Assembly: GCA_037974335.1 (NCBI GenBank)
Contig: CM075760.1
Coordinates: 8,491,432-8,555,431, forward strand
Origin: Prionace glauca
Lineage: Eukaryota; Chordata; Chondrichthyes; Carcharhiniformes; Carcharhinidae
DNA length: 64,000 nucleotides
Reading direction: 5' to 3'
Shown: positions 31,754 to 42,639 of the stretch, one piece after another
Position numbering within the stretch: the stretch's first letter is position 1
Layout of the letters: each line of letters opens with the position of its first letter
The notes under the pieces: model-generated
The model's database searches: none
What the model saw: only the letters and a program-made list of their open reading frames with translations
What the model was told of the DNA's origin: nothing
Made by a program: the position numbers and the translations under genes

Positions 31754-31824
31754 TTATATATTATCAAATAAATCGGTTGGACTAAAACCTGGTGTTGTCA
31801 CGCTTTTTACTATCTTTCTGAACA

Positions 31825-33323
31825 CACAGACTGGCCTCCTCTGCAACGTTGACCATACTTGAAATAAAAATAATTACAGATGCAATCACACCCCTCCAAA
31901 AAAAATGGCGACCAGAAGTGTACACGACACGATAGTTCTGACCTCCCTAATGTTATAAACACAGAGCATTGCAGATTGTAAATGCATGGATACATAATGT
32001 CATAAATAGCTGGATACTTAGATCAAATATTCCACTGCGCTAATAGTACAATTCAACACTGATAAATAGACACGATATTGTTTATTCACTGGTGTCAGTT
32101 ATTGCACTCCGGTTAGTGATCCACATGCACAATTTGAATTTATTCTTACTTCTATAAAATTCAGAGCGATCGCCTTCACTGAGATCCAATCTCTAAATTT
32201 ACAAAATAAATTTAAATACAATAATTTCATTGATCAGTGAGACTGTGAATTTTATTTGTTCATGACAATACTTAAAAGCATAGCGATAATACAAGACATT
32301 TGATTTACATGTATATCATCATTCACGTGGTGCATGTATGGCAGTGAACAGAAGATCAACATGAGACATTTTCATTCAGAATTTAAAAACAGTAAGCCGT
32401 TCATTGGGTAGATTATTTTCGTAGCTTTCTGAATTGGATAGATCATTTTCAGTGTGCAGTAATGAGTCCCTTCTACAGCTCGCAGTCCCTCTGTCTTAAA
32501 CTGTGAGGTTTTCCATTCCCAAAGCTTTTAATTTATACACTATATAATCACCTGAGGGACATTGAGGTAGAAGAATGGTTTGAAGTTTTTCTTAATACAT
32601 GAACAAACAGATTACAACATTTAGTTCAGTGATGGAAAATATTTATTTGTTAATTGACTGATCTCGTTCAAAACATTGGATTCTATTGATCACATTTTTC
32701 AACGAATAATACATATCTACTCAAACGCCATCAGGCCCATCTCTGGATGTCAGCTTGTTACATCAGTCTGCTTTCCTTTTAGCTATTTCTCAGTGATTAC
32801 AATATAATATTTGCACTTGCTAATCAGCGATCCAAGTTTATCTGCCTTACCAGACTGGCTCATTGATTACATTAAATGAATTTTAGCCTTCTGATCTGCC
32901 ATGTGCCTCACCCTGCCCATGCTTTCCCATCTGATGCACAGCCCACTTTTCCTTGAATGCTGGACTGGACTTCACTCCAAGCTTTTCATCTGGCCTGTGC
33001 CCTACCCAACTGCCTAATTTGTTCCAAAAACTATGGAGGAGCCTGAGACAACCTGCTCCTGATTCTGATTTTCCTAAGTTTGTAAGCTGATCCTGATCAA
33101 TTCTACAGCTTTTGGCAAAGAGGAATATTAAACATCATTCAGCAGTAGAAGCAGTTAACTTGTCTCTCAGATTGAAGGGAGCCATATATGAATATCCGAT
33201 TCTCAGTTTCTCAGAATGCCACACACAACAATTTTCTAAAACTCTGATCATCAACCACAAAGTGCTGAGTGCCAACTACCCATGCATTAACCAGAGCCTA
33301 TCACTTGGAATCGTGTAATAAGA
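31825..33323. other. Unassigned AT-rich region
   Basis: About 1.5 kb. 31905-31960 (TGGCGACCAGAAGTGTACAC and a following GTTCTGACCTCCCTAATGTT) looks like a decayed antisense CR1 piece, perhaps the far side of the LINE cut by the PLE. The rest, to 33323, shows nothing recognisable. Confidence 0.4.
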
Positions 33324-33344
33324 GCATAAGACCATAAGGAGGTA
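33324..33344 (-). mobile_element. LINE 3' tail, left part, split by subfamily B
   Basis: TAAGAGCATAAGACCATAAG is the antisense tail of a CR1-type LINE whose continuation (AACAGAATTAGGCCCATCGA) is at 36009. Subfamily B inserted between the two parts. Confidence 0.6.
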
Positions 33345-36008
33345 GAAGGGGGGGTGGGGTAGCATTATTGGTCAAGGACTGTATCTCAGTGTCAGAGAGG
33401 AACTTTGATGAGGACTTGTCTGTTGAGGTAATATGGGCGGAGATTAGAAATAGGAGAGGAGAGGTCACCCTGTTGGGAGTCTTTTATAGACCTCCAAAAA
33501 GTTCTAGAGAGGTTGAGGAAAGGATTGCGGAAACGATCCTTGTTAGGAGTGAAAGTAATAGGGTAGTTGTTATGGGGGACTTTAACTTTACTCATGTAGA
33601 TTGGAATTGCTACAGCTCTGGCTCGTTAGAGGGGTCAGTTTTTGTTCAAAGTGTGCAAGAAGGTTTTTTGACTCAGTATGTAGATAGGCCGACGAGAGGT
33701 GAGGCTATATTGGATTTGGTGCTCGGTAATGAGCCAGACCAGGTGCTAGACTTGGAAGTTGGTGTACAGTTTGGGGATAGTGATCACAATTCGATTACGT
33801 TCACCTTAGTGATGGAAAGGGATAGGCATGAACCTCGGGTCAGTAGTTTCAGCTGGGGGAAGGGTAATTATGAAGCTATTAGGAGAGAATTAGGAAGCAT
33901 TGGTTGGAATGGGAGATTACAGGGACTGGGAACATCCGAGATGTGGAGATTTTTCAAGGAGCAGCTATTGCGGGTCTGTGATAAGTATATCCCTGTCAGG
34001 CAAGGAGGATTTGGTAGGCCCAGGGAACCATGGTGCACCAAAAAAGTTGATTCGTTGGTTAGGAAGAAAAAGGAGGCTTATTTCGGATGAGGATTGAGGG
34101 CTCAGGTAGTGCATTAGAAAGTTTTAGATTGGCTAGGAGGGAGTTGAAGAGGGAGTTAAGAAGGGCCAAAAGAGGGCATGAGATGATTTTGGCTGATAGG
34201 ATTAAGGAGAACCCTAAGGCGTTTTACAGGTATGTCAAGAACAGAAGGTTGGTTAGGACAAGATTAGGGCCAGTTACAGACAGTAGAGGGAAGTTGTGTG
34301 TGGAACCGGAGGAGATTGGAGAGGCGTTGAACCAATATTTCTCTTCGATGTTCACGCAAGGGGACAGGAATGTAGCTGAGGAGGACACTGGGGTGCAGGG
34401 GTGTGAAATAGATAGTATTGCAGTTGATACGGGGGATGTGCTGGATATTTTAGAGGGTTTGAAAATAGATAAGTCCCCTGGCCCAGATGGGATTTACCCG
34501 AGGATTCTTTGGGAGGCAAGAGGGGTGATTGCGGAGCCTCTGGCTCTGATCTTCAGGTCGTCGTTAGTCTCTGGTATAGTACCAGAAGATTGGAGGACAG
34601 CAAATGTTGTCCCATTGTTTAAGAAGGGGAGAAGGGACTTCCCTGGGAATTATAGACCGGTGAGTCTTACTTCTGTGGTGGGTAAGGTTTTGGAAAGGAT
34701 TATTAGAGACAGGATTTATAGTTATTTGGAAAGTAATGAGTTGATAAGAGATAGTCAGCATGGTTTTGTAGCGGGTAGGTCATGCCTTACTAACCTTATC
34801 GAGTTCTTTGAGAAAGTGACCAAAGAGGTGGATAGGGGTAAGGCAGTTGATGTGGTGTATATGGATTTTAGCAAGGCGTTTGATAAGGTTCACCATGGTA
34901 GGCTTCTGCAGAAAATGCAGATGTATGGGATTGGGGGTGATCTAGGTAATTGGATCAGGAATTGGCTAGCAGATAGGAGACAGAGAGTGGTGGTTGATGG
35001 GAAATATTCGTCATGGAGTTCGGTTACAAGTGGTGTGCCTCAGGGATCTGTTTTGGGGCCACTGCTGTTTGTAATTTTTATTAATGATCTGGATGAGGGT
35101 ATAGTTGGGTGGATTAGTAAGTTTGCTGATGACACCAAAGTCGGAGGTGTGGTAGATTGTGAGGAAGGGTGTCATAGTTTGCAGGATGACTTGGAAAGAT
35201 TGCAGAGCTGGGCTGAGAGGTGGCGAATGGAGTTTAATGTGGAGAAGTGTGAGGTAATTCATTTCGGTAGGAATAACAGATGTGTTGAGTATAGGGCTAA
35301 CGGGAGGACTTTGAATAGTGTGGAGGAGCAGAGGGATCTAGGTGTATGTGTACATAGATCCCTGAAAGTTGGGAATCAAGTAGATAAAGTTGTTAAGAAG
35401 GCATACGGAGTTTTGGCGTTTATTGGTAGGGGGATTGAATTTAGGAGTCGTAGCGTCATGATGCAACTGTACACATCTCTGGTGCGGCCGCACTTGGAGT
35501 TTTGTGTGCAGTTCTGGTCCCCACATTACAAGAAGGATGTAGAGGCTTTGGAGAGGGTGCAGAGGAGGTTTACCAGGATGTTGCCTGGTATGGAGGGGAG
35601 ATCCTATGAGGAGAGATTGAGAGATTTGGGGTTGTTTTCGCTGGAAAGAAGGCGGCTAAGAGGGGATCTCATTGAAACATATAAGATGATTAGAGGTTTA
35701 GACAGGGTAGATAGTGATAGCCTTTTTCCTAGGATGGAGAAAGCTAACACGAGGGGGCACGATTTTAAATTAAGGGGGGGTAGTTATAGGACAGATGTCA
35801 GGGGTAGGTTCTTTACCCAGAGGGTGGTGAGGGACTGGAATGCCCTGCCAGCTGCAGTTGTAAATGCACCTAGTTTGGGGGCGTTTAAAAGATCTGTGGA
35901 TCGGTTTATGGATGATAAGGGATTGGTTTAGGCTAGTGGGTCATTGTTTTGTAACTGGTCGGCGCAACATCGTGGGCCGAAGGGCCTGTTCTGCGCTGTA
36001 ATGTTCTA
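33345..36008 (+). mobile_element. CR1-like LINE, subfamily B, nearly open
   Basis: The best-preserved LINE of the window. 33368-34090 codes the C-terminal part of the APE-type endonuclease (GVFYRPPKSSREV, VVVMGDFNF, ILDLVLGNEPDQV, FGDSDHNSITF with the SDH catalytic motif). A one-base deletion near 34086 separates it from 34087-35931 (614 codons): RT with [69 protein letters not shown] and the C-terminal ETYKMIRGLDRVD block. The tail is TAATGTTCTATAA. It is 5'-truncated in the endonuclease. Confidence 0.95.
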
Positions 36009-36150
36009 TAAGACATATAAACAGAATTAGGCCCATCGATTCTGCTCCACCATTCAATCATAGCTAATATTTTCCTGCCTTTTCCACATACCCCTAATCC
36101 CTCTATTAACCAAGAACAGATCTATCTCTGTCTTAAAGGCACTTCGTCAA
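36009..36150 (-). mobile_element. LINE 3' end, right part, split by subfamily B
   Basis: AACAGAATTAGGCCCATCGA, CCACCATTCAATCATAGCTA and ACCCCTAATCCCTCTATTAA: antisense 3' end of a CR1-type LINE, continuing the fragment at 33324. Confidence 0.65.
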
Positions 36151-36309
36151 ATATCAAGATACTTGGCACATGAAGTGGCACTTCAAGTGTACACCACATT
36201 AACCATGCTGGTGATGAAATATTCACCATCCTGGGATGCCAACAGACACACCATTGAAATATGAAAAGACAATAATCATGGTTATTTAGGTCTTAGTTTT
36301 AACATACTG

Positions 36310-36770
36310 AAATTTTGTCCTTGGTGTTTCCATTGTACTCATTCTGTCTCATTTTTTTTTTCCATTTGTTCCCGCTCTCTGTCTCTATATTTTTGTGTCT
36401 CTCTGTCTCTGGTTGTTTCCTTCTGCCTCACTTTTTGACTCATGTTTCCCCTTTGTCTCCCTCTACTCTCTTATTACAACCTCCAATCTTCCTCCGTCTC
36501 CCTTTCTCATTCACTGTATATCACCATTTTCCCCACTCTCTCTCCCTATCTATCTTGCTTTGTGTGAGTTTCTCTCTGTCTCTGTTCTTTCTCTCTTTCT
36601 GCCTGCTTCTGTACCTACTAGAAACTATTTCAATCACTGTTGCTCTCCATGTCTTGTGCTTTTCTCTCTCTCTGACAATCTATCCCTCTCACTATCACTC
36701 TCACTGTTGCTAACACTGCTCTCTCTCTTTATTTGTCACTTTTTCTGTCTCTGTGAGACAGTTTTATTTA
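36310..36770. repeat. Polypyrimidine tract, right duplicon
   Basis: CT-rich tract of about 460 bp beyond the 3' end of GPCR gene B, related to 13710-14450 (shared TCTCTGGCTATTTCC/TCTCTGGTTGTTTCC and TCCAATCTTCCTCCGTCTCC stretches). Frames across it are not genes. Confidence 0.85.
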
Positions 36771-36802
36771 TTTTTTACAGTATGAATCCCCAACAGGAAG
36801 AG

Positions 36803-37731
36803 TCAGGGATCTTGTGTTTGTAGTTTCCTCTGAGGGTGAATTGAGTTGAACAATTGTAGTATAGGATATTTCATTAGATCTTTTAGCTGCTCTCTGAAGT
36901 GAGTCTGTGTCACAGCATAAATGGCAGTGTTTGTACAGCAACTTGTGAGTTGCAGCATGAAGCCCAATTCCATAACGAAAAGATTTAACCTTACTGACTG
37001 ATAGCCCAAGCCATACATACGTATCCATAGTGAATAAACCATTAATGTCGACCATAAGATGATGAAATTGGCTGAGATAGCAAGTAGTAAAATGATGGAT
37101 TTCCTTCTACTCTCCATCTCTGGGTCTCTGGGATTCTCCCCACTGCTGTGAGCCCGGAGTCTCCCACGGGCTCTGCTGCTCACTAAAATGTGCCTGACAG
37201 TGAGAGCATTGAGCAGCAGAATCAGCACGAATGGGACACACGGAGTTACAATGTTGTGGAGGAACTCAATTGTTCCCCAGATATCAGATTTAGCAGCATC
37301 CAGTATAAAATCACAAAACCACGGGTTATTCGACAGCCAATATCTACTTAGTAACATAAAATACCAGAAAATGTTCTTTAAACAGCTCAGCACCGTCACT
37401 GTTCCTAGAACCACAGCCGCCGATTTCTCAGTGCAATATTTACTTTTCAGCTTGGGGCAGCAAATGGCCACAAATCGATCAAAGGTGAAAGTGACGGTGA
37501 ACCAGACAGAACAGTCAGTGGCTGCATAAAGCAGGACGGCGTGGATGTTACACACGGGGAGCGACAGCAGGAAAGAAAACTGTTCCGGATATAGAATGGG
37601 AATGTGTCTCAATATCAAGTCGAGAATAATGACCAGCAGATCCCCCGCTGACATGGCCACCAGGTAACGAGTGACACATTTGGACAGACCACAGTTTCTG
37701 CTCATCAGTGTCACAATTGTGATTATGTTCA
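36803..37731 (-). CDS. GPR139-like G protein-coupled receptor B, exon 2
   Basis: Paralog of receptor A, 309 codons with stop in this exon. Same landmarks: VTRYLVAMSAGDLLVIILDL (TM2), LPVCNIH and FDRFVAICC (TM3), ALTVRHILVSS (TM5 end), IILLLAISANFIILWS (TM6), CCTNTAIYAVTQTHFREQL (TM7/helix 8). Acceptor CAG at 37732-37734; splicing to exon 1 (donor after 40939) rebuilds GVP-VNIITIV. Predicted protein about 336 residues. Differences from A lie mostly in the extracellular loops (for example SRYWLSNNPWFCDF against NTYWLRNLPWFCDF) and the C-tail, which reads LFNSIHPQRKLQTQDP here. The frame is intact. Confidence 0.88.
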
Positions 37732-37861
37732 CTGTCAAGAAGGGAAATAAAGAATAAAATTAGTTATGATTCATGGAAAGAAATTATCATTTAGACTGAG
37801 GATGGGTTAAAATGAAAGAAATACATATACACTCACATAAAATCACTATTTAAATAAAATC

Positions 37862-38025
37862 CAGCACGTCTTTTGCAGTGTGAGTGGAAAATGGAACATC
37901 TGGAGGAAACCTCTACAGACACAGGGAAAATCTTCAAACTCCACATCGACATTGACCAACCCTGGGTTTGAATGTGTGTGCCTGATCCTGTGAGTCAGCA
38001 GTGCCAACCACTCCATTGTAGCAAC
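37862..38025 (-). mobile_element. SINE type 1 fragment in GPCR B intron
   Basis: Counterpart of 15545-15710: CTACAGACACAGGGAAAATC, CAAACTCCACATCGACATTG, GTGAGTCAGCAGTGCCAACC. Confidence 0.8.
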
Positions 38026-38599
38026 ACAATTGTACTCATTTGGGAGAGAGCTTTCTGGGGAGTCCTTAACATTGTCCCTTACTCAACTACAGCTAAATAG
38101 GCTCTCTACCATGTGGAGGATTTGCAGCGTAAGAAGGCTGAGGGAGTGAACCCTGACAGAAAACCCGGATTGGAGTCCTGTAGGTGGTAATCCGTTGTCT
38201 CTCAGACAACTTAGTGACAAGTCCCGCAACAGAACTGGTACCAAACAGTGCTGGTTTGACCCTGGCCTCTGGACAATACTAACAGTTGGCAGAGGAAGAT
38301 CCTGATGCCTTGATAACACAGAATCTCTATTATATTTATACGAAACTGTACCCTGGAGAGGAGACCACAACATTGTGGTCATCGTTAATAGGACACAGGA
38401 AGAAATAGTAATCTCACACTCAATTGGCACAGAGCACAAGTACTCGTGTTTTCTCTCACCAGTGGATGAAAACTTCAAGGTTCAGAGAATAGTTGTCGTC
38501 CATAATAGTCAATGCGATTGCTGCTGCCCCACTTTGATCCACTGGATCATCCCGTTCCATGAGTCCTCTCTCAGTAGGAAGGTTGCCAATCTAGGCACC

Positions 38600-39640
38600 A
38601 GCTAAAAACTCAAAGGCCAGTACCAAAGGAAAAACCAAGCAGCCTGCCTTAATAACTGTCGCCCGGTAACTCTGACATTCGATATTATGAAATGCATCAA
38701 AAGGTTAGTCATGGCATGCATCAGTTCCGGCTTCTCTGATTGCCTGGATCCACTACAGTTCACCTACATCCACAATAGGGCCACAAATGCCATCTCCCTG
38801 ACCCTACAGTCAACCCTGTAACACCGACTTGTGTTTATCGACTGAGCCTGCAACACCATTATTCCTAAAAAAAAACTCGTATCCAAGGTGTATGATCTGG
38901 GTCTTGGCTTTTGCCTCTGCAATTTGATTCTGAACTTCCTGACGCGCAGACAGCAATAATTAAGGGCAGTCAACAACACTCCTCCACAATCATCCTCAAC
39001 TGTGCTGCTCCATAAAGCTGTGTCCTCGGCCCCTTGCTATACTCATACCCTGGTGGCTGTGTGGCCAAATTCCCCTCCAACTGGATTTCCAAGTTCGCTG
39101 ATGACACCTGCAGTGGGTCAGAACTGAAAAAAACGATGAGACCGAGAACAAGGAAGAGACAGAAAATCTGGGTGAATTGGGGCGACAACAATAATCTCTT
39201 CCTCAATGTCAACAAAGCAAATTGACTTTTGGAAACATAGTGGAGCACATGTCCCTATCTACATCAGTGGGATGAAGTTGAAATGGTTGGGAGCTTCAGG
39301 TTTTAGGGTCCAGATCACCGACAACCTTCCCTGCTTCCTCCATGACGACCCTATAATTAAAAAAAATCTACAAACGCCTGTATTTTCTCAGATGTTTATG
39401 GACACATGGCATCTCAGCTGCGACTCTCACCAACTTTTACAGACGCTCCATAAAGAACATTCTAGCTTGTATGAATGCCTCAAAGCGTGGTGAATACAGA
39501 CCAGTCCATCAATCAAACCAAGTTTCCACTTATTGACCCTGTCTGAACTTCCCGTTGCCTCACAAAAGCAACAAAGAAAATTGAGGAATAGTGCACTACG
39601 GACATCAAATCTTCCCACTTGTTCCATCAGAGAAAAAAAA
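38600..39640 (+). mobile_element. L2-like LINE, old
   Basis: Translation gives, with interruptions, YRPVALTS-like NCRPVTLTFDIMKCIKRLV, SDCLDPLQFTYIHNRATNAI, an APQGCVLSPLLY-like piece near 39010-39040, KFADDTCSGS near 39090-39120 and NLFLNVNKAN near 39195-39225. The order fits the RT of L2-type LINEs rather than CR1. The 5' part also survives in gene A (16085-16345). Confidence 0.7.
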
Positions 39641-39739
39641 GATTTAAAAATGTGTGAGTACATGTACCAACCAACTGATTGAATGCAGTATGTTTTGTTT
39701 GTATGGCACTTAAGCAACCACATTTTTCACTGTATCTCC

Positions 39740-39885
39740 TATAATATGAAATGCATCAAAAAAGTTAGTCATAGTATGAATCAATTCCAGCCTCCAGATT
39801 GCCTTCATATCCTATAGTTCCCCTACCTCCCCAACAGGTCCACAGATACCATCTCCCTGGCCCCACAGTTTAATCTCTAACACTG
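39740..39885 (+). mobile_element. Second L2-like LINE fragment
   Basis: ATATGAAATGCATCAAAAAA, AGTATGAATCAATTCCAGCC and ACAGATACCATCTCCCTGGC repeat the segment at about 38685-38815 in the same orientation: an independent copy or a local tandem duplication. Confidence 0.65.
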
Positions 39886-40022
39886 TAACCGTGTACATAG
39901 AGAAGGAGTGACTGCAGAATGTAACGTTGCAACCATAACTAGTGTGAAATAAAAGATCATTTAATGCGATGTGGGTCCATTACAACATCTGATGGCAGCA
40001 GAGAAGAAGCTGTTCTTGAGTC

Positions 40023-40095
40023 AGCAGCATGGTGGTATAATGTTTAGCACTGCTGTCTCACAGGACCTGAGTTTGATTCCCGGCTTGGATCACAT
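40023..40095 (+). mobile_element. SINE type 1 head
   Basis: GTTTAGCACTGCTGTCTCAC and box B-like TTTGATTCCCGGCTTGG. Only the tRNA-like part, followed by an AAATC-rich stretch. Confidence 0.75.
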
Positions 40096-40339
40096 ATTTA
40101 TTACATGTGAAAATAATAAACCAAATCAAACCAAATCAAATCGGTCTTTCGCATCTCAAGTGCCCTGGCCTTACCAATGAACTTATGAAGGTGATGATAT
40201 ACACAGGACAGCTGTGATGAAGAATGGATTTACAAGACTCAGGGTTGACACTGGGGAGCTGTGAGAAACTGGACTGGCTTAAAGTGGATTCTTTCCAGAG
40301 AAATATCACACGTTCTTGGAATAGGATGAATCCCAACAG

Positions 40340-40440
40340 GTATTTTTATATCAACTTCCCTGCAATGTTAATATTTGCATGCTTGTGACATTGATGAATA
40401 AATTTCACATTGTATGAAATATGTTTTCTCTGTGAGATCC
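40340..40440 (+). mobile_element. SINE type 1 tail, counterpart of 16800-16880
   Basis: AATGTTAATATTTGCATGCT, CTTGTGACATTGATGAATAA; matches the tail of the SINE in gene A and the flanking GAGATCCTGCTGTGC sequence. Confidence 0.7.
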
Positions 40441-40938
40441 TGCTGTGCACACATGATCAATAAAATGGATTCTGGGGCCCCGTGATGGGTAGGTGATTAG
40501 AAGTGAACTGGTGTTACATGTAAAATGTAACAGGTAAAAAAGGAAAAAATGATTCTGCCTTGATCTTCTTCTCATGAAGGAATAATATTTGAGGTCACAT
40601 GTCTATGGAAAGTCACAGCACACAAAACAAAATCCTAGCCATAGGCCCTCAGACAATTATCAATTGTCAGTTGCTGAAAGAATGAATAACTGGATACATA
40701 GATTCAACAGAAACATCAAGAGCAACAAACCGAGTACAGTAAAAAACAAGAAAATCAATATAATTAAACAACCTTTTCTAGAGTTAGGAACTGAATACAG
40801 GGGATGGGACTTTACAGCCTCACACTTCCCAAAACTGCAAAATCCCACCCATATTCAACAGACATTCCAATGCTTCGTCCCTTGCCTGCTCCAATTCCCG
40901 TGGCAGTTGGACCGGTACAATTCCAGCCAGGGACTTAC

Positions 40939-41020
40939 CCGGAACACCAATAATCGCCAGGAGGGGATAATAGAAGCATTGAATCATGTACAGTACAAAT
41001 AGAATCCGATCAGCTGGCAT
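40939..41020 (-). CDS. GPR139-like receptor B, exon 1
   Basis: First coding exon, ending CFYYPLLAIIGVP plus one base, with donor GTAAGT (40933-40938). I chose the ATG at 41018-41020 (MPADRILFVLY), equivalent to the one in gene A; an alternative ATG 11 codons later (MIQCFYYPLL) would leave almost no N-terminus. The frame is open upstream to 41284 through the 42-bp repeats. The intron is 3207 bp, longer than in A because of L2-like sequence. Confidence 0.74.
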
Positions 41021-41082
41021 TATCCACAAGTTATCTGTTGTAAACCACGAAATCCAATAGGATAAACTCCTGTTCTTGGTTG

Positions 41083-41208
41083 GAACATTCCAATCCATTG
41101 TTTTCAGATTCTGATCCATTGGTGGAACATTCCAATTCATTGTTCCCAGATTTTGATCCATTATTGGAACATTCCAATTCGTTGTTCCTCGTTTCTGATC
41201 TCTCTTCT
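41083..41208 (-). repeat. 42-bp minisatellite upstream of GPCR B TM1 exon
   Basis: Three diverged units of 42 bp (TGGAACATTCCAATTCATTG, CCCAGATTTTGATCCATTAT). Minus-strand frame: NWNVPIMDQNLGTM type 14-residue repeats, still open. Confidence 0.8.
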
Positions 41209-41511
41209 CCCTTCCACTCTCTCCACAGCCGCTGATCTCTGTTAGTTTGGAGTTGTCGCTCCCGCTGACTCTATGGGACAACACATTGAACGGAATTAAT
41301 GGAAGTGAGAAATCCCTCCAGGCACACTAATCGGATCCATGGAGACTCACATCAATTACAGTCACTAAACAAACAGCTTCACTTAACCCCCTTCAATCCA
41401 ACACTATCTACACACAAAGTAGAACATTTCCAGCCTAGATGGGATGTTGAGGGTCCGGGAATTGGAAGTAATGGGGGATCAGACTGAATGTTTTTTCAAA
41501 ATTATTTCTAT

Positions 41512-42310
41512 ATAACAGAGGCCTCTTTGCTAGGGTTCATTTCGACAGGACAAGAATACAAAGCAGGGATGAACTGCTGAGGTTTTAAAAGACTTTGGTC
41601 AGAACACATTCATTGTCTGCAATTTTGGGGCCCATGCCTAAGGAAGGATCTGATGGCCTTGGAGAGGGTCCAGAAAAGGTTCACAAGATTGATCCGGGGA
41701 ATAAAATACTTGATCCTTGAGCAGCAACTGAGGACTCTGAGTCTGCAGTTGACAGAGATTGGAAGGATGAGGAATGGGATCTCATTGAATCCCACAGAAT
41801 AATGAAAGGCCTAGATAGATTGCACAGAGAGAATATGTTTCATTAGTACAAGTGACTAGGACACGAGGGCACAGCCTCAGAGGAAAGAGAACTGGGATGT
41901 AGAGATGTTGATATTGGACTGGGATGGGCACAGTGAGAAGTCGCACAATACCAGTTTTCCACTCACCAGATGAAGAAATAGCATTCCAAAAACTCCTGAT
42001 TCCAAGTAAGCTTTTCAGATTTTAAGCTGCTGTTGTGAAAACTTCATGCTTTAGAAATGTGATGAGGAGAAATTTCTTCAGTCAGATGGTGGTGAATCTG
42101 TGGAATTCATGGCTACACAAGATTATGGAAGCCAGGTCCCTGAGTGTATTTGAGAAAGAGGTGGATAGGTTCTTGACTGGTAAAGGGACCGAAGGTTGTG
42201 GAGAAAAAAAATGGGAAAATGGGTTTGAGTATCTTACCAGCCATAATTGAATGGTGGAGCCGGCTCGATGGGCCTAATGGCCTATTCTGTTCCCATATCT
42301 TATTCTCTTA
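41512..42310 (+). mobile_element. CR1-like LINE 3' part, old, split by a PLE piece
   Basis: GCCTTGGAGAGGGTCCAGAAAAGGTTC (RT C-terminal region), a CACAGCCTCAGAGGAAAG piece, then after 42013 GAGGAGAAATTTCTTCAGTC, AATCTGTGGAATTCATGGCT and the 3' end CCGGCTCGATGGGCCTAATGG...TCTTATTCTCTTA. The PLE piece 41897-42013 interrupts it. Confidence 0.75.
41897..42013 (+). mobile_element. Short PLE terminal-repeat fragment inside a LINE
   Basis: GATGTAGAGATGTTGATATT, GGACTGGGATGGGCACAGTG, AGAAGTCGCACAATACCAG, then CACTCACCAGATGAAG and ATTCCAAAAACTCCTGATTCC. This is the PLE end with a decayed hammerhead-like region (41967-41990), its middle deleted. Confidence 0.65.
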
Positions 42311-42639
42311 GGGTTATCATGGTTGTGGGTTTTAGATGTGGTTAGCATTAATCAGGATTGATATAGACTGCTACATCCAGGCTGTAGGCGATCTCATGCA
42401 CGCTTATGCAGAGAAAATCCTTAGTAAGCGATTGCACACAGGTCGATATCACGGCATTACGGACAGTACGGTGTTAGAGAGAGTCCCCAGATAGAACTAT
42501 CTCTCAGTGTCACGGTCAGTGCAATTTTCACATTGAAATATTCCTTAGTGTTACACACAGAAGAACCTTCTCAACAGGCTTCACATCGATCTTTCCCTTT
42601 ATTTTCAATTGTGAGGTTGTAAGGAGGCAAGAGTGAGTT

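Larger units (their letters stand above)
29990..31824. mobile_element. Palindromic Penelope-like element with 13-bp target duplication, split by a LINE
   Basis: The element (30003-31811) lies between two perfect copies of ATCTTTCTGAACA (29990-30002 and 31812-31824). Without the nested LINE (30643-31753) it is about 700 bp: a left arm (30003-30370) and its reverse complement (about 30390-30642 plus 31754-31811). It begins TGATGTGGGTATGCCGGCGT, the complement of the PLE sequence before the ATG at 22353, and stops at CGCTTTTTAC. The copy at 13124-13355 has the same intact and truncated ends, so the ends have a polarity, as in reverse-transcribed elements. It encodes no protein. Confidence 0.85.
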
